DNA from: Pseudidiomarina homiensis
GTDB taxonomy: Bacteria > Pseudomonadota > Gammaproteobacteria > Enterobacterales > Alteromonadaceae
Length of the DNA stretch: 64,000 nt
Direction: 5' to 3'
Assembly: GCF_003987225.1 (NCBI RefSeq)
Contig: NZ_PIPX01000002.1
Location: 1 to 64,000, forward strand
Numbering within the stretch: the first letter of the stretch is position 1; every line of letters starts with the position of its first letter. Positions 1 to 9,878 of this stretch are shown here, in pieces. The translations under genes were made by a program, and so were the position numbers. The notes below the pieces were generated by a model that saw nothing but the letters and a program-made list of their open reading frames with translations, ran no database searches and was not told the origin of the DNA.

Positions 1-41
1 AGCCTACACAATCAGCTTTGACCTTATTTTTGACAAGTTTA

Positions 42-160
42 TGCCTGGCGGCCATAGCGAAGTGGAACCACCTGATCCATTCCGAACTCAGTAGTGAAAC
101 GCTTCAGCGCCGATGGTAGTGTGGGGCTTCCCCATGTGAGAGTAGGACACCGCCAGGCTT
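42..160 (+). rRNA. rrf: 5S ribosomal RNA
   Basis: The stretch begins TGCCTGGCGGCCATAGCG and ends with CGCCAGGC, the two complementary ends that form helix I of gammaproteobacterial 5S rRNA, and it has the expected length of about 119 nt. The internal CCATTCCGAACTCAG motif (loop B/C region) is also present. Bases 1-41 are the spacer after the 23S gene, which lies outside the window. It is the last gene of an rRNA operon transcribed rightwards. Confidence 0.97.
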
Positions 161-170
161 TAAATAGAGA

Positions 171-200
171 ACCCCAGTCCAAATGGACTGGGGTTTTTTT
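171..200 (+). terminator. Rho-independent terminator of the rRNA operon
   Basis: A strong hairpin with arms ACCCCAGTCC and GGACTGGGGT around a short AAAT loop is followed by a run of seven T. It starts about ten bases after the 5S gene, the usual place for an rrn terminator. Confidence 0.95.
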
Positions 201-217
201 ATGCCTCACGGACAACT

Positions 218-316
218 GCGCTATTCGCTATTCGCTATTCGCTGTTTGTTGTTGGTTTAAACCAAGAGCGAACGCAGTGAGCGTGCGAACAGCAAACAGC
301 AAACATCGCTCTTCGC
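218..316. repeat. Dispersed palindrome-rich repeat, copy A
   Basis: This gene-free stretch between the rRNA terminator and the cytochrome b561 gene is built from tandem TTCGCTA heptamers, GCGAACAGC-like units and the palindrome TTGGTTTAAACCAA at 252-265. Its reverse complement matches copy B (25216-25292) over most of its length, including a TTTAAA-centred palindrome and a GCTCACT-CGTTCGCTC segment. It does not look coding. The rest of 317-418 holds the leader and ribosome binding site of the next gene. Confidence 0.8.
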
Positions 317-418
317 TTTTATCGTTTCGATTTTATCGAATGTTAAGCGCTAATAAACGCACTATTCATTTCATTTCCCTGAACTAAAATGCACACAGTA
401 ACGTAAAAGGAAGCTGTG

Positions 419-961
419 ATGCTACGCAATACCTCTAACAGTTATGGCTGGATCGCCATTGCGATTCATTGGCTCTCAGCGCTGGCTGTCATCGGCCTGT
501 TTGCCCTTGGCTATTGGATGCTGACGTTGAGTTATTACGATCCTTGGTATCGCTTGGGGCCTTGGTGGCATAAATCCGTTGGCCTCACGCTGCTTGCATT
601 AACCCTATTACGCGCTGTTTGGACGTTACTCAATCCAAAGCCCACGTTACGTGGCAGCACTTATGAGGTGAGCGCAGCTAAGCTCGGACATCTACTGCTT
701 TATGGACTGTTATTGGTAACCATGATCAGTGGCTATTTGATCTCAACCGCAGATGGCAGCGGTATCTCAGTATTCGATTGGTTTGAGGTGCCAGCGCTAA
801 TCACGGGCATCCCGCAGCAAGAAGAGCTTGCCGGTGATGTGCATTGGTACGCAGCTTTAAGTCTTGTGATTTTGGCCGGCGTTCACGGCATTGCCGCATT
901 ACGCCATCACTTTTGGGATAAGCATGACACGTTGAAACGCATGTTACGTCCACAGCAGTAA
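419..961 (+). CDS. yceJ: Cytochrome b561 family protein (YceJ-like)
   Basis: A di-haem b-type cytochrome of the inner membrane that probably passes electrons between the quinone pool and a periplasmic partner. The 180-residue protein has four hydrophobic helices and histidines suited to haem ligation (IHWLSA near residue 17, WHKSVG near 53, KLGHLLLYG, and VHWYAAL/GVHGIAALRHH near the end). A GTG lies three bases upstream at 416, but AAGGAAG sits five bases before the ATG at 419, so the ATG is preferred. It is followed after 15 bases by yceI, the same pair as yceJ-yceI of E. coli, which suggests one transcript and a shared function. The exact electron partner cannot be read from the sequence. 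Confidence 0.88.
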   Translation: MLRNTSNSYGWIAIAIHWLSALAVIGLFALGYWMLTLSYYDPWYRLGPWWHKSVGLTLLALTLLRAVWTLLNPKPTLRGSTYEVSAAKLGHLLLYGLLLVTMISGYLISTADGSGISVFDWFEVPALITGIPQQEELAGDVHWYAALSLVILAGVHGIAALRHHFWDKHDTLKRMLRPQQ

Positions 962-976
962 CCTGAGGAGAAGAGT

Positions 977-1555
977 ATGAAAAAATTAGCTTTAGTTGCA
1001 GCAATGACTGCCGCCTTATCAGTATCGGTACAACCTGCGCAAGCAGAAGATTATGTGATTGATATTGAAGGTCAACACGCTTTTGTCCAATTCAAAATCA
1101 GCCACTTAGGCTATAGCTGGCTGTTAGGTGAATTTACCGATTTTGAAGGCTCTTTCAGTTATGACGAAGCCAATCCTAGTGCCGCGAGCGTCAATGTAAC
1201 CATTGATACCACGAGTATTGATAGTAATCACGCAGAGCGCGACAAGCACTTGCGTAGTGATGATTTCTTGGCGGTCGATGACTATCCAGAAGCAACCTTT
1301 ACATCAACCAGCTTCTCGCCAAACGGCGATGGAACAGCGGTGCTAGCAGGCGACCTCACCTTGCGTGGTGTCACTAAACCAATTGAAATTGCGGTGACTG
1401 AAGTAGGCGCAGGCCCTGATCCTTGGGGCGGTTTCCGTCGCGGTTTCGAGGGCAAAGTGACCCTTACCCTCGCCGACTTTGGGATTGATTACGATCTAGG
1501 TCCAGCGGCGAAAACTGTCGACATGTACCTGTCGATTGAAGGCATTCGCCAATAA
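977..1555 (+). CDS. yceI: YceI family periplasmic lipocalin-like protein
   Basis: A secreted protein of the YceI family, whose members form a lipocalin-like barrel that binds polyisoprenoid lipids such as quinone precursors. The 192-residue product starts with a clear signal peptide, with likely cleavage after residue 23 (AQA/ED). The mature part carries the family hallmarks: [15 protein letters not shown] near the start, then ATFTSTSF and [10 protein letters not shown] in the middle, and [10 protein letters not shown] near the end. GAGGAG lies seven bases before the ATG. It is the second gene after the cytochrome b561, and this pairing is conserved in gammaproteobacteria. The physiological ligand is not known from the sequence. 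Confidence 0.93.
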   Translation: MKKLALVAAMTAALSVSVQPAQAEDYVIDIEGQHAFVQFKISHLGYSWLLGEFTDFEGSFSYDEANPSAASVNVTIDTTSIDSNHAERDKHLRSDDFLAVDDYPEATFTSTSFSPNGDGTAVLAGDLTLRGVTKPIEIAVTEVGAGPDPWGGFRRGFEGKVTLTLADFGIDYDLGPAAKTVDMYLSIEGIRQ

Positions 1556-1557
1556 CG

Positions 1558-2718
1558 TTAGTTAGTGCCTAACTCGGCTTTTTCGTAGGCAGCTAAGGCT
1601 GCCTGCGAATTGCCTTGTGCGGTATAAACTTGCGCCAAATCCAGCCACACACGCCGTGATGGCACGAGCTCTGATGCACGACGTAGCGCCCGCTCCGCTA
1701 ACGACCATTCGTTCGTCGCCATGGCAATTTGCCCCATAGCTTGCAATAACAAACCATCTTCCGGGTGTTGCTTCAACTGACCTTGTAAATAATCACGAAG
1801 CTCTACGCCTGGCACTAATAGCTGTTTATCGAGCAGCTGAGCCAACTTTAAGTCACCGCGCTTCAATCCTCGTGCAGCCACTTTGTCTGCAGCGTCGAGC
1901 AATTGATAGGTCTTCAGCACACCGATATAAGCTTGGCGGATACTGGCGGAACGGCGTTCGTCTCGCGCTAGGCTCTTCCAAAACGCGGCTAAAGCCGGAG
2001 GCCCTTCACGCCCCACTGCTAAAAAGCGCTCACGATAAGCGCGCTCTTTTAATTCACTCAGTGCAGTCGCACTCAACACCGCTAAGCGTTGTGCGTCGGG
2101 TAATGCGACAAGCACTTCATCCCAACGGTGCACATGCTCATAAGCCTGCAGCGCCAGACGCAATAGCTGTGGATGCTGTGGATGCTGACGACGTAGCTCT
2201 TGCAGCTCACTCAAGCGTTGTTCCGCTTGTTCTGGATGCTGCTGTAACGTGAATAACGTTTCGGCTAACTGAAGTTCGGTCGGGTTAGGAGCGTGTTGTA
2301 ACCACTCACGTGCTTGCGCATAGTCTTCATTGGCTGCAGCCGCATAACTCGCAAATAAAGCTACGGTGCCATCGTGACGTAGCTGCCAGCTGCGATTAAA
2401 GGCGCTTGACGCACTGCGGGGATCACCATGCACTAACGCTTTTGCACCGTCGGTGACCGCCTGTTGAGCTTTGCTGGTGCGACGTTGACCAAACCACCTC
2501 ATACCCCAAGCGGTACCGCGGACCAGACGCATTATAAAGCTCCAAATAACGCGCAGCACCAGTACGGCGAGTACCAGCAAAATAACAGCTGCGACAAGAC
2601 TGGTTTCGATGGTGTAGTTGCCCACCGCAATCAGTACATAGCCAGTGTTGCCGTCCCATAGCGGACCAATAAATAATCCTGCAATCAGCAGTAAAACGAT
2701 GATCCATGCATATTTCAT
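1558..2718 (-). CDS. hemY: HemY, TPR-containing membrane protein of the haem operon
   Basis: A 386-residue inner-membrane protein with two N-terminal transmembrane helices (about residues 4-20 and 40-63) followed by a cytoplasmic region rich in tetratricopeptide repeats, for example the repeats around residues 110-165 and 325-380. This HemY of Proteobacteria is not the protoporphyrinogen oxidase of the same name in Bacillus. It is thought to help organise the haem pathway, but its exact role is unsettled. It is the last gene of cyaY-hemC-hemD-hemX-hemY and overlaps hemX by four bases, so translation is likely coupled. It ends two bases from the convergent yceI. Confidence 0.9.
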   Translation of the reverse strand: MKYAWIIVLLLIAGLFIGPLWDGNTGYVLIAVGNYTIETSLVAAVILLVLAVLVLRVIWSFIMRLVRGTAWGMRWFGQRRTSKAQQAVTDGAKALVHGDPRSASSAFNRSWQLRHDGTVALFASYAAAANEDYAQAREWLQHAPNPTELQLAETLFTLQQHPEQAEQRLSELQELRRQHPQHPQLLRLALQAYEHVHRWDEVLVALPDAQRLAVLSATALSELKERAYRERFLAVGREGPPALAAFWKSLARDERRSASIRQAYIGVLKTYQLLDAADKVAARGLKRGDLKLAQLLDKQLLVPGVELRDYLQGQLKQHPEDGLLLQAMGQIAMATNEWSLAERALRRASELVPSRRVWLDLAQVYTAQGNSQAALAAYEKAELGTN

Positions 2719-3866
2719 TGGCTCACCCCGGCATTCACAGCTTGTGCGTGGCGGTTCATGATGGCCACGCTACGTAATTGCTCCGGCAGGTTGGGTTGCA
2801 AGGTTTGTGCTGCCAACTCGGTTAAGTCACTGCGTAAAGCGGCCAACTCTAAGTCACTTTGTTGTTCAAGTTCGACCACCAAAGCCAAGGCTTCTTGTAG
2901 GCTGCGTTGATAAAGCTCGTCGGTTTGGCTAAGCGTCGCCTGCTGTGCAAGCTGAAGTTGCAGCAATACACGCTGTTTTGCTAACTCGACAAAGGCAGCT
3001 GATAGCTGCGGTTCAATTGGCTTTTCACGGTGTTGTACACGAATAAGTTGTTGGAACAAGGTGCTTGCGCTGGCTTGAAGATGCTCGTACCAAGGTGCAT
3101 CGGCGGGCGGCTCTTCATTAACCAAGGTGCGTGTCGGCGCATTGATTCGCCAGTCTTGCTGAAGTAAACGTGCCCGTAGACTGCTTAATTCCATAGCAAC
3201 GGCTAAGTGGCGGTCAGCGTCGACACTGCGTAAGGCCACTTTGTCGTCGTTGATTGCTTGGCGAGCCGCCTGATAAGCTGGATTGTTCAATGCGGCTAAA
3301 TGGGTATCGGCCAGCTCTAAAAGTTGTAAGGCTAATTCTGGTGCCTGATCGATATAGAGCTTATTACTTGCTTGCGCAACTAACTGTCGCGCCTCAAGAA
3401 TACGCCATGCGGTGGCTTGTGAAACATCCAGACTGGCTAACTCCGCTTGCACCGACTGCACGGCCCGAGCAAGGTCCGACTGCCGCTGCTCTTGCTCACT
3501 TACGCTGCGCATTAAGCTCTGTTCGCTTTGCTGTAGCTGCCGCTCTACCAAATCAGGAAGTTGTTGCTGCTGACGTTCTAATTCAGCTAGTTTGTTATCA
3601 AGTTCACGCTGCAGGTCAGTTAGCTTCTGTTCTTGCGCGGTAACCTGCTCGTTGAGTTGCTGATTTGTCGCTATGAGATCTTGATAAACATAGCGATAGC
3701 CCGCCCAACCTGCACCAGCCAAAGCGGCCGCTAAAACAATGACCAACAGCCACGGTAGAGCCGAGCCCCTCTTGGGAGCCGAGTCGTTTTCTGAGGTTGC
3801 TTCGTGATCCTGTGCCTCAATGACTTCTTGTGGCTCTTCCTGCTTCGACGTGCTCTGTTCTGTCAT
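2715..3866 (-). CDS. hemX: HemX, membrane-anchored coiled-coil protein
   Basis: A 383-residue protein related to HemX of the enterobacterial hemCDXY operon. An acidic, Ser/Thr-rich N-terminal tail (residues 1-35) precedes one transmembrane helix (about 38-60). Then comes a long coiled coil, rich in Gln, Glu and Leu (about 65-150), and a helical C-terminal domain. HemX was once called a uroporphyrinogen-III methylase, but no methylase motif is present, and a scaffold role fits better. It overlaps both hemD and hemY by four bases. Confidence 0.9.
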   Translation of the reverse strand: MTEQSTSKQEEPQEVIEAQDHEATSENDSAPKRGSALPWLLVIVLAAALAGAGWAGYRYVYQDLIATNQQLNEQVTAQEQKLTDLQRELDNKLAELERQQQQLPDLVERQLQQSEQSLMRSVSEQEQRQSDLARAVQSVQAELASLDVSQATAWRILEARQLVAQASNKLYIDQAPELALQLLELADTHLAALNNPAYQAARQAINDDKVALRSVDADRHLAVAMELSSLRARLLQQDWRINAPTRTLVNEEPPADAPWYEHLQASASTLFQQLIRVQHREKPIEPQLSAAFVELAKQRVLLQLQLAQQATLSQTDELYQRSLQEALALVVELEQQSDLELAALRSDLTELAAQTLQPNLPEQLRSVAIMNRHAQAVNAGVSQ

Positions 3867-4645
3867 AAGTTATCCTTTTCTACATGCATGGCGCGTTGCC
3901 ATGCGTCTACCATAGCAAAACTTGCGGCACTATCGGCAATCATTACGTGCCTACCGATACCTGCTGGCAATAATTGTTGTAGTCGGTGGCTTGCGACAAT
4001 CCAAGTGCACCGAGCTAACCACGCGATTGCGTCTTTGGGAACAGCGGCCAAAAACGCCCCTAACTGTTCTGCACTGCTGACCATGATGGTATCAATACTT
4101 TGTTGCCAAGCGCGCAGTTGCTGATCACTCGGCGTTTTCGTAATGCGCTCATAAACCTCAAGGTAGTGCACCTCGGCACCGCGAGCGCGCAAGGTATCGG
4201 CGAAAAGCTCACGGCCGCTGCGACCGCGAACAATGAGCCAGCGCTGACCATTTACCTGTTGCAGCTCGGGTAAGGCAAGCAACGCATCGCTATTATGTTC
4301 GCGCCATGGGCACACCACAGGTCGGTGTACGACGCGCGCTATCGCTTCTGCTGATACCGGGCCGACAGCGAACCAGCGACAGCGCGGCATGTCCTGATCG
4401 GGTGCCCAAGCTTGTGCTTGCTGGGCAAAATAGTGTGCCGCATTGACACTCACCATCATTGCTCCATCCCATGCGCTGCGCAAGGTGTCGGCAAGGCTTC
4501 GCGAAGGGTCATCATAACCCTTTATCTCGAGCATGCTGGCACTGCTACTGCGCATGTCATAGCCTTGTTCGGTAGAGCGCTGCTGTAATAACTGCTGCAG
4601 CTCTGCCGCTTGGGCTTCAGGACGAAGAATGAGAATGTGCTTCAT
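3863..4645 (-). CDS. hemD: Uroporphyrinogen-III synthase
   Basis: The fourth enzyme of haem synthesis, which closes hydroxymethylbilane to uroporphyrinogen III with inversion of ring D. The 260-residue length and the two-domain layout fit HemD. The sequence is poorly conserved in this family, but the segments [11 protein letters not shown] (about 91-101), [20 protein letters not shown] (about 136-155) and [10 protein letters not shown] (about 190-199) are recognisable. Placement directly after hemC with a four-base overlap makes the assignment firm. Confidence 0.93.
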   Translation of the reverse strand: MKHILILRPEAQAAELQQLLQQRSTEQGYDMRSSSASMLEIKGYDDPSRSLADTLRSAWDGAMMVSVNAAHYFAQQAQAWAPDQDMPRCRWFAVGPVSAEAIARVVHRPVVCPWREHNSDALLALPELQQVNGQRWLIVRGRSGRELFADTLRARGAEVHYLEVYERITKTPSDQQLRAWQQSIDTIMVSSAEQLGAFLAAVPKDAIAWLARCTWIVASHRLQQLLPAGIGRHVMIADSAASFAMVDAWQRAMHVEKDNL

Positions 4646-5583
4646 GAGTGAAGTTCGTTCTCCGCATACACATCAGCTAAGATTTTTCCGGCGCCGCGGG
4701 CCAACAGATACTCAGCCAATTCGGTACCCAATGCTTCGGCATGGTCACGGTGACCTTTGATATCGCCTTCGATGATCTCGCTGCCGTCAGGACGACCGAC
4801 GAGACCACGCAAATGCAATTGATCACCATGTAATTCGGCGTACGCACCGATCGGCACTTGGCAACCGCCCTGCAAGCGTCGGTTCATGGCGCGCTCGGCA
4901 AGCACACAACTGCGCGTATCTGCGCAAGTCAATGGGGCTAACAAGGCCTTGGTTTGGGTGTCATCGGTACGGCATTCGATCCCCAGCACGCCTTGACCGT
5001 TTGCCGGCAAGCAAACATCGGCAGGTAGGCGTTGACGAATGCGCTCGCCTAATTCCAAACGAATAAGTCCTGAGGCTGCAAGGATAATGGCATCGAATTG
5101 ACCATCATCAAGTTTACCGAGCCGGGTTTGCACGTTACCGCGCAAATCTTTCACCACCAAGTGCGGGTAATGCGCGAGAATTTGGCACTTACGGCGCAGA
5201 CTGCAGGTACCCACCACTGCTCCTTCTGGTAATTCATCAAGGGTATGGTAGTGATTAGAAACAAAGGCATCGCGCGGGTCTTCGCGTTCGCAAATACCGA
5301 ACAACTCTAGTCCTGGCGGGAACTCAACGGGTAAGTCCTTCATCGAATGCACCGCTAAGTCGGCGCGGCCTTCGAGCATAGCTACCTCGAGCTCCTTCAC
5401 GAATAAGCCCTTGCCACCAATCTTTGCTAAAGGTGTATCGAGAATAATATCGCCCTTGGTACTCATTGGCACGAGTTCTACGGTCAAGCCTTCATGCAGA
5501 GCTTGTAGACGCGCTTGAATATGTTCTGCTTGCCACATGGCGAGCAGACTTTTGCGCGTAGCGATGCGTAGGGTTTGGCTCAT
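4642..5583 (-). CDS. hemC: Porphobilinogen deaminase (hydroxymethylbilane synthase)
   Basis: Polymerises four porphobilinogen units into hydroxymethylbilane in the cytoplasm. The 313-residue protein opens with [19 protein letters not shown], has the substrate-binding HSMKDLP and GTCSLRRK motifs, and carries the cysteine that holds the dipyrromethane cofactor in [14 protein letters not shown]. An in-frame ATG six codons upstream exists (5601), but GGAG lies about seven bases before the ATG at 5583, which also matches the family start. It begins one base after the cyaY stop and overlaps hemD by four bases. Confidence 0.96.
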   Translation of the reverse strand: MSQTLRIATRKSLLAMWQAEHIQARLQALHEGLTVELVPMSTKGDIILDTPLAKIGGKGLFVKELEVAMLEGRADLAVHSMKDLPVEFPPGLELFGICEREDPRDAFVSNHYHTLDELPEGAVVGTCSLRRKCQILAHYPHLVVKDLRGNVQTRLGKLDDGQFDAIILAASGLIRLELGERIRQRLPADVCLPANGQGVLGIECRTDDTQTKALLAPLTCADTRSCVLAERAMNRRLQGGCQVPIGAYAELHGDQLHLRGLVGRPDGSEIIEGDIKGHRDHAEALGTELAEYLLARGAGKILADVYAENELHS

Positions 5584-5584
5584 G

Positions 5585-5920
5585 CTAGTCTCCGCCTTCA
5601 ACTTGCGCTTTTAATTCGAGATCTTGCTCAGCCTGTTTACTGCCCGAGTCGGTCAATAACTCCCAGAGCTCAGCGCCAGTGCGATTATCGATCCACTGAC
5701 CGTCGCGGTATTCAAAATGATGGCCGTTGAACTTGGTCGCGACCCAAATTTGCTGCAAAGGTGGCTGTTTATTGATTACCATGACCGTGCGATTCGGAAA
5801 AGTAATTTCCAACATGTCACCGTCACACTCGCTATCGATGTCGATACCGGTGTTTTCGAAAGCTGCTTCAATCGCCCAAATCGTCGCTTCGGCGAGTTCA
5901 TGATACTCATGGTCTTGCAT
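5585..5920 (-). CDS. cyaY: CyaY, bacterial frataxin
   Basis: An iron-binding regulator of iron-sulfur cluster assembly that acts with IscS in the cytoplasm. The 111-residue product has the frataxin pattern: an acidic first helix (residues about 1-35, ending DIDSECDGD), a central sheet with LEITFPN, the motif [16 protein letters not shown] and the final W-rich helix. The longer frame starts at 5971, but AGGAG five bases before the ATG at 5920 decides the start. It stands at the head of the haem gene run, so iron handling and haem synthesis may be expressed together. Confidence 0.94.
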   Translation of the reverse strand: MQDHEYHELAEATIWAIEAAFENTGIDIDSECDGDMLEITFPNRTVMVINKQPPLQQIWVATKFNGHHFEYRDGQWIDNRTGAELWELLTDSGSKQAEQDLELKAQVEGGD

Positions 5921-6006
5921 GTCTACTCCTAGTAATGACATTTGTGCGCTGCAATGCGATGATAAGCACACGTTTCAATCGCGAATCACAAGGGTACAGT
6001 TTACCG

Positions 6007-6171
6007 ATGTTTAAGCTGAAAGTAATGCGTCCAATCATTGTAGCAGCTAGCTTGGTCTTGGTCGCCTGTGGGCAAAAAGGTCCATTGGAAATGCCGCCCC
6101 CGGCTGAGCAAAATAAACCTGCGGAACCTGTAGCCGATTCGCAAGTACAGGATAGCAACGTAACATCATGA
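6007..6171 (+). CDS. lptM: LptM (YifL) small lipoprotein
   Basis: A 54-residue outer-membrane lipoprotein. A short signal peptide ends in the lipobox LVAC, followed by GQKGPLEMPPP, which matches the CGLKGPL signature of LptM/YifL. LptM assists assembly of the LPS translocon LptDE in E. coli. The open frame extends upstream to 5935, but the start at 6007 gives a normal lipoprotein signal. The ATG at 6025 would be the shortest option and cannot be excluded. The stop overlaps the lysA start by four bases, as in other gammaproteobacteria. Confidence 0.85.
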   Translation: MFKLKVMRPIIVAASLVLVACGQKGPLEMPPPAEQNKPAEPVADSQVQDSNVTS

Positions 6172-7421
6172 GTTTTAATTACAAAAATACTGAATTGTTC
6201 GCAGAAGATTGTGCGGTGACGGACCTTGCTAAAACGCATGGAACGCCGCTGTTCGTCTATTCAAAAGCTGCGATCACAGCGAACTGGGAACAGTTTGCCA
6301 AACATTGGCCTGCGCCAAACAAACTTTGTTATGCGGTAAAGGCAAATTCTAACCTTGCGGTATTGAACCTGTTGGCGCGTTTAGGCGCCGGTTTTGACAT
6401 TGTCTCTGGCGGTGAATTAGCCCGTGTTCTTGCCGCGGGCGGTAAAGCTAGCGATGTGGTTTTTTCCGGTGTTGGTAAAAGTCACGAAGAAATTTCCTAC
6501 GCTCTTGAGCAAGGCATTGGCTGCTTTAACGTGGAATCGACCGCCGAACTTGAGCGCATTCAAGCGATAGCCGCTGAGAAAGGCGTGCAAGCGCCAGTGT
6601 CGTTGCGGGTGAACCCGGATGTCGATGCGCAAACGCATCCGTACATCGCTACCGGATTAAAAGCCAATAAGTTTGGGATTGCGATGTCTGAAGCACGCGA
6701 TGTATTTCGTCGTGCGGCACAAATGCCCAACTTGAATGTGTGTGGTGCTGACTGTCACATCGGCTCGCAGATTTTGACACCGCAACCCTTTATGGACGCA
6801 GCTGAGCGTATGTTTAGCCTAGTCAAAGACTTGCGGGCTGAAGGTATTAACATCACCCATTTGGATATGGGGGGTGGCTTTGGTATCCCTTATCAGCATG
6901 AAGAAAAATTAGAGGTAAGTGGTTACTTACAGACGTTGCAGGACAAAGCATCTGAGCTGGGTAACCTGAAGCTCATGCTAGAGCCAGGCCGTTCAATCGT
7001 CGGTAACGCCGGCATTATGGTGACCAAGGTCGAATACTATAAACCGGGTAGTGAGAAAAACTTTTTGTTGGTGGATGCCGGCATGAACGACCTGCTACGG
7101 CCGTCACTTTACAATGCCTATCATGCGATTCAACCAGTTCTGCGGCACGCCGGGGTTGATGAGCAATTGGTCGACGTTGTCGGTCCTGTTTGCGAAACCG
7201 GTGACTTTTTTGGCCATGCCCGGCACTTGGCTGCGCAAGAGGGAGATTTGCTGGCAGTAATGAATGCCGGCGCGTATGGTTTTACCATGGCATCGAATTA
7301 CAACACCCGTCCGCGCGCGGCCGAGGTTATGGTGCACGGTGATCAGGCAACCTTGATTCGCGAGCGCGAGCCGCTGGAAAGTCTTTGGCAGGGTGAACAC
7401 TTGCTCGGAGAGAATGTGTGA
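6168..7421 (+). CDS. lysA: Diaminopimelate decarboxylase
   Basis: A PLP enzyme that decarboxylates meso-diaminopimelate to L-lysine in the last step of the pathway. The 417-residue length is normal. Recognisable parts are [15 protein letters not shown] with the PLP lysine (about residue 59), the ADCHIGSQI segment, the GGGFGIPY glycine loop, [11 protein letters not shown], and [12 protein letters not shown] with the catalytic cysteine. It overlaps lptM and dapF by four bases each, so the three genes form one translational unit. Confidence 0.97.
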   Translation: MSFNYKNTELFAEDCAVTDLAKTHGTPLFVYSKAAITANWEQFAKHWPAPNKLCYAVKANSNLAVLNLLARLGAGFDIVSGGELARVLAAGGKASDVVFSGVGKSHEEISYALEQGIGCFNVESTAELERIQAIAAEKGVQAPVSLRVNPDVDAQTHPYIATGLKANKFGIAMSEARDVFRRAAQMPNLNVCGADCHIGSQILTPQPFMDAAERMFSLVKDLRAEGINITHLDMGGGFGIPYQHEEKLEVSGYLQTLQDKASELGNLKLMLEPGRSIVGNAGIMVTKVEYYKPGSEKNFLLVDAGMNDLLRPSLYNAYHAIQPVLRHAGVDEQLVDVVGPVCETGDFFGHARHLAAQEGDLLAVMNAGAYGFTMASNYNTRPRAAEVMVHGDQATLIREREPLESLWQGEHLLGENV

Positions 7422-8239
7422 ACTTTAGTAAAATGCACGGTCTCGGCAATGACTTTATGGTCATTGACAATGTGACGCAGAATATTTACTTAAACCCTGA
7501 ACAGATCCGACGTTGGTCGGATCGCTATCGCGGAATTGGCTTCGATCAACTATTGTTGATTGAGCCGCCGTATGATCCTGAACTGGATTTTCACTACCGC
7601 ATTTTTAATTCGGATGGTAGCGAAGTATCGCAATGCGGCAATGGCGCACGTTGCTTTGCGCTGTACGTTAAGTTAAAAGGCCTTAGCAATAAGCAAGAGC
7701 TTAAAGTCAGCACCAAGGCTGGCACCATGGTTATGCGGCATGAACGTGATGGGCGTGTGACAGTTGAAATGGGTGTTCCGACTTTTATTCCGTCGGAGGT
7801 GCCTTTTAAAGCGAATAAAGAAGAGCAGACCTACGTGTTACGTGTGCAGGAGCAAACGGTCATGTGTGGCGTCATGGGTGTTGGCAATCCACACTGTGTG
7901 ATTGAAGTGGATGATATCCACCATGCGCCGGTAGGTACCTTGGGTCGCGCTTTGGCCACCCACGAGCGCTTTCCGGAAGGTGTGAACGTTGGCTTTATGC
8001 AAATTATTAATCGCGAGCACATAAAGTTACGTGTTTTCGAGCGTGGTACCGGTGAGACGCAAGCGTGCGGTAGTGGCGCATGTGCAGCGGCGGTGATTGG
8101 TATGCGTCAAGGCAAACTGGATTCGCAAGTGCGAGTACATTTACCTGGTGGGCAGTTGATCATTCAATGGCAGCCAGGTGAACCGATCCGTATGACGGGA
8201 CCGGCGGAACATGTTTATGATGGACATTTGAAACTATGA
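7418..8239 (+). CDS. dapF: Diaminopimelate epimerase
   Basis: Interconverts LL- and meso-diaminopimelate, supplying both lysine and peptidoglycan. The 273-residue product has both catalytic cysteines in their motifs, SQCGNGARC (about residues 72-80) and [12 protein letters not shown] (about 216-227), and begins [15 protein letters not shown]. The start codon is GTG, overlapping the lysA stop by four bases; no ATG in this frame is better placed. Confidence 0.97.
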   Translation: MNFSKMHGLGNDFMVIDNVTQNIYLNPEQIRRWSDRYRGIGFDQLLLIEPPYDPELDFHYRIFNSDGSEVSQCGNGARCFALYVKLKGLSNKQELKVSTKAGTMVMRHERDGRVTVEMGVPTFIPSEVPFKANKEEQTYVLRVQEQTVMCGVMGVGNPHCVIEVDDIHHAPVGTLGRALATHERFPEGVNVGFMQIINREHIKLRVFERGTGETQACGSGACAAAVIGMRQGKLDSQVRVHLPGGQLIIQWQPGEPIRMTGPAEHVYDGHLKL

Positions 8240-8934
8240 GCAACGAAGCAAAAAAACAAGCTCACGAAACAGTCGTTGATGACAGCCTAATTGCGGCTTA
8301 TTTGGAAGAGAATCCAGACTTTTTCGAACGGCATCCAGAGTTACTTCAACGTCTGAGCGTTAAACATCAAAGTAAAGGAGCGGTATCGCTGGTTGAGCGT
8401 CAACAGCAAGTCTTGCGCCAACGTGTTCAGCAACTCGAAGAAGAAATTACTGAGTTGATGGTCACCGCGCGTCGCAATGAGGAGTTGTTTCGTTACTTTA
8501 GCCAGCTTTATGTGAAGTTGTTGCAAAGTGCGAGTATCGACGAGGTGATGGATAGTTTGCAGCAAACATTCTCTGAACAGTTACAAATGCCTGCGCTGAG
8601 CTTAAAGTTTTTTGATAGTCCATTAGAGCTCGAAGAGCAATTCACCTTTGCCGCTGATACCCACAAACAATTGCTCAGCAAACGTTTTCGTGACGACAGC
8701 ATCTACTTGGGTCGCTTATCGGCTGACGAGCAGCGTTTATTGTTCCCCGATGAAAGTATCGCTTCGGTGGTGTTGCTGCTGCTTGGCGACAAAGGGGAGT
8801 TAGGGATGTTAGCCATTGGCAATCACGATGCGGGGCATTTTGAACCAGCCATGGACACATTGTTTGTGAAGCAGTTGCAAGTGCTGCTAACACAAGTTCT
8901 GCCGCCTCTTCTGCAGCATCATGCTTCTGCTTGA
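8236..8934 (+). CDS. DUF484 family protein (YigA-like)
   Basis: A 232-residue cytoplasmic protein of the DUF484 family. It begins with [19 protein letters not shown], the family hallmark, continues with a coiled coil around residues 45-75 and ends in a GAF-like domain with [17 protein letters not shown]. Its function is unknown; the conserved position between dapF and xerC is its best identifier. It overlaps dapF by four bases and xerC by 14 bases. Confidence 0.92.
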   Translation: MSNEAKKQAHETVVDDSLIAAYLEENPDFFERHPELLQRLSVKHQSKGAVSLVERQQQVLRQRVQQLEEEITELMVTARRNEELFRYFSQLYVKLLQSASIDEVMDSLQQTFSEQLQMPALSLKFFDSPLELEEQFTFAADTHKQLLSKRFRDDSIYLGRLSADEQRLLFPDESIASVVLLLLGDKGELGMLAIGNHDAGHFEPAMDTLFVKQLQVLLTQVLPPLLQHHASA

Positions 8935-9820
8935 GGCGCGACAGCGCTTTTTAAATCATTTGGCCGGTGAGCGCGGGCTCGCCGATCATACGCTCGCCAA
9001 TTATGGGCGCGTGTTGAAAAACGATATCGTGCACTTGGCCGAGTTAGGTGCCGAGCAGGTGGCCGAGGTGACGCAGCCACTTTTTGAACGTTTGTTTATG
9101 GACTGGCGGCGTCAAGGCTTAGGTGACGCCTCATTGGCCCTACGTCTAGCTGCATGGCGCTCCTGTTTTGACTATTGCATGCGGGAAGGTTGGCGCAACG
9201 ATAACCCTGCCCGCCATACCAAAGCCCCAAAAGCAGCGAAACGCCTCCCCAAAAATCTCGATGTTGATAGCATCAGCCAGTTACTCCAGCTACCTGATAA
9301 CGATGAACTTGCGTTACGTGACGCGGCGATGATGGAGTTGCTTTATGGTAGCGGTTTACGGTTGGCGGAATTAGTGGCACTGGATATCGATGCTATTAAC
9401 CCACGCCACCAAGAGCTTCGTGTCCTTGGTAAAGGCGGCAAGACGCGTATTGTGCCTTATGGCCGCTGCGCGGCAGAAGCACTAAAAAAATGGTTGCCAA
9501 TTCGTGCCAACTGGCTTGGCGGCAACTTAACTGAAGTCGCGCTTTTTATTAGCCAACGTAATAAACGCATAAGTCCGCGCACGGTACAACAGCGCCTTAA
9601 TCATTGGGGGCAACAACAAGGTTTGCACGGCAACTTGCACCCACATAAATTGCGGCACTCGTTTGCCTCACATATGTTAGAATCGAGTGGTGATTTACGC
9701 GCCGTGCAGGAGCTGTTGGGCCACGCAAACCTGAGCACCACTCAAGTTTACACCCACCTCGACTTCCAGCATCTTTCTAAGGTCTACGACGCCGCACACC
9801 CAAGAGCTAGAAAGAAGTAG
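8921..9820 (+). CDS. xerC: Tyrosine recombinase XerC
   Basis: A site-specific recombinase that, with XerD, resolves chromosome dimers at dif. The 299-residue protein has the SAM-like N-terminal domain (about 1-90) and the catalytic domain with all expected residues: Arg in SGLRLAELVAL, Lys in GKGGKTRIVPYG, His-x-x-Arg in HKLRHSFASHML, His in LGHANLSTTQ and the nucleophile Tyr in QVYTHL. The genomic place after dapF-DUF484 is that of XerC and not of a mobile integrase. Confidence 0.96.
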   Translation: MLLLEARQRFLNHLAGERGLADHTLANYGRVLKNDIVHLAELGAEQVAEVTQPLFERLFMDWRRQGLGDASLALRLAAWRSCFDYCMREGWRNDNPARHTKAPKAAKRLPKNLDVDSISQLLQLPDNDELALRDAAMMELLYGSGLRLAELVALDIDAINPRHQELRVLGKGGKTRIVPYGRCAAEALKKWLPIRANWLGGNLTEVALFISQRNKRISPRTVQQRLNHWGQQQGLHGNLHPHKLRHSFASHMLESSGDLRAVQELLGHANLSTTQVYTHLDFQHLSKVYDAAHPRARKK

Positions 9821-9838
9821 CTCTCGGTTTAGGCTTTC

Positions 9839-9871
9839 AACGAACAGCAAACAACAAACATCAAACAACGA
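9839..9871 (+). repeat. Short fragment of the GAACAGCAAACA-type repeat
   Basis: The spacer between xerC and the HAD gene is made of GAACAGCAAACAACAAACA-like units that resemble part of the repeats at 218-316 and 25216-25292. No palindromic core is present here, so it looks like a degenerate or partial copy. Confidence 0.5.
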
Positions 9872-9878
9872 GTTCTAA

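Noticed and set aside
218-316. CRISPR array
   Set aside because: Repeat units are seven to nine bases long, without regular spacers, and no cas genes are present.
94-387. Open frame of 97 codons over the 5S gene and terminator
   Set aside because: It lies on the 5S rRNA, its terminator and the repeat; it has no ribosome binding site or protein family features.
8921-9820. Tyrosine recombinase as sign of an integrated element
   Set aside because: Gene order dapF-DUF484-xerC-yigB-uvrD and full XerC motifs show the housekeeping recombinase; no att repeats or cargo are seen.
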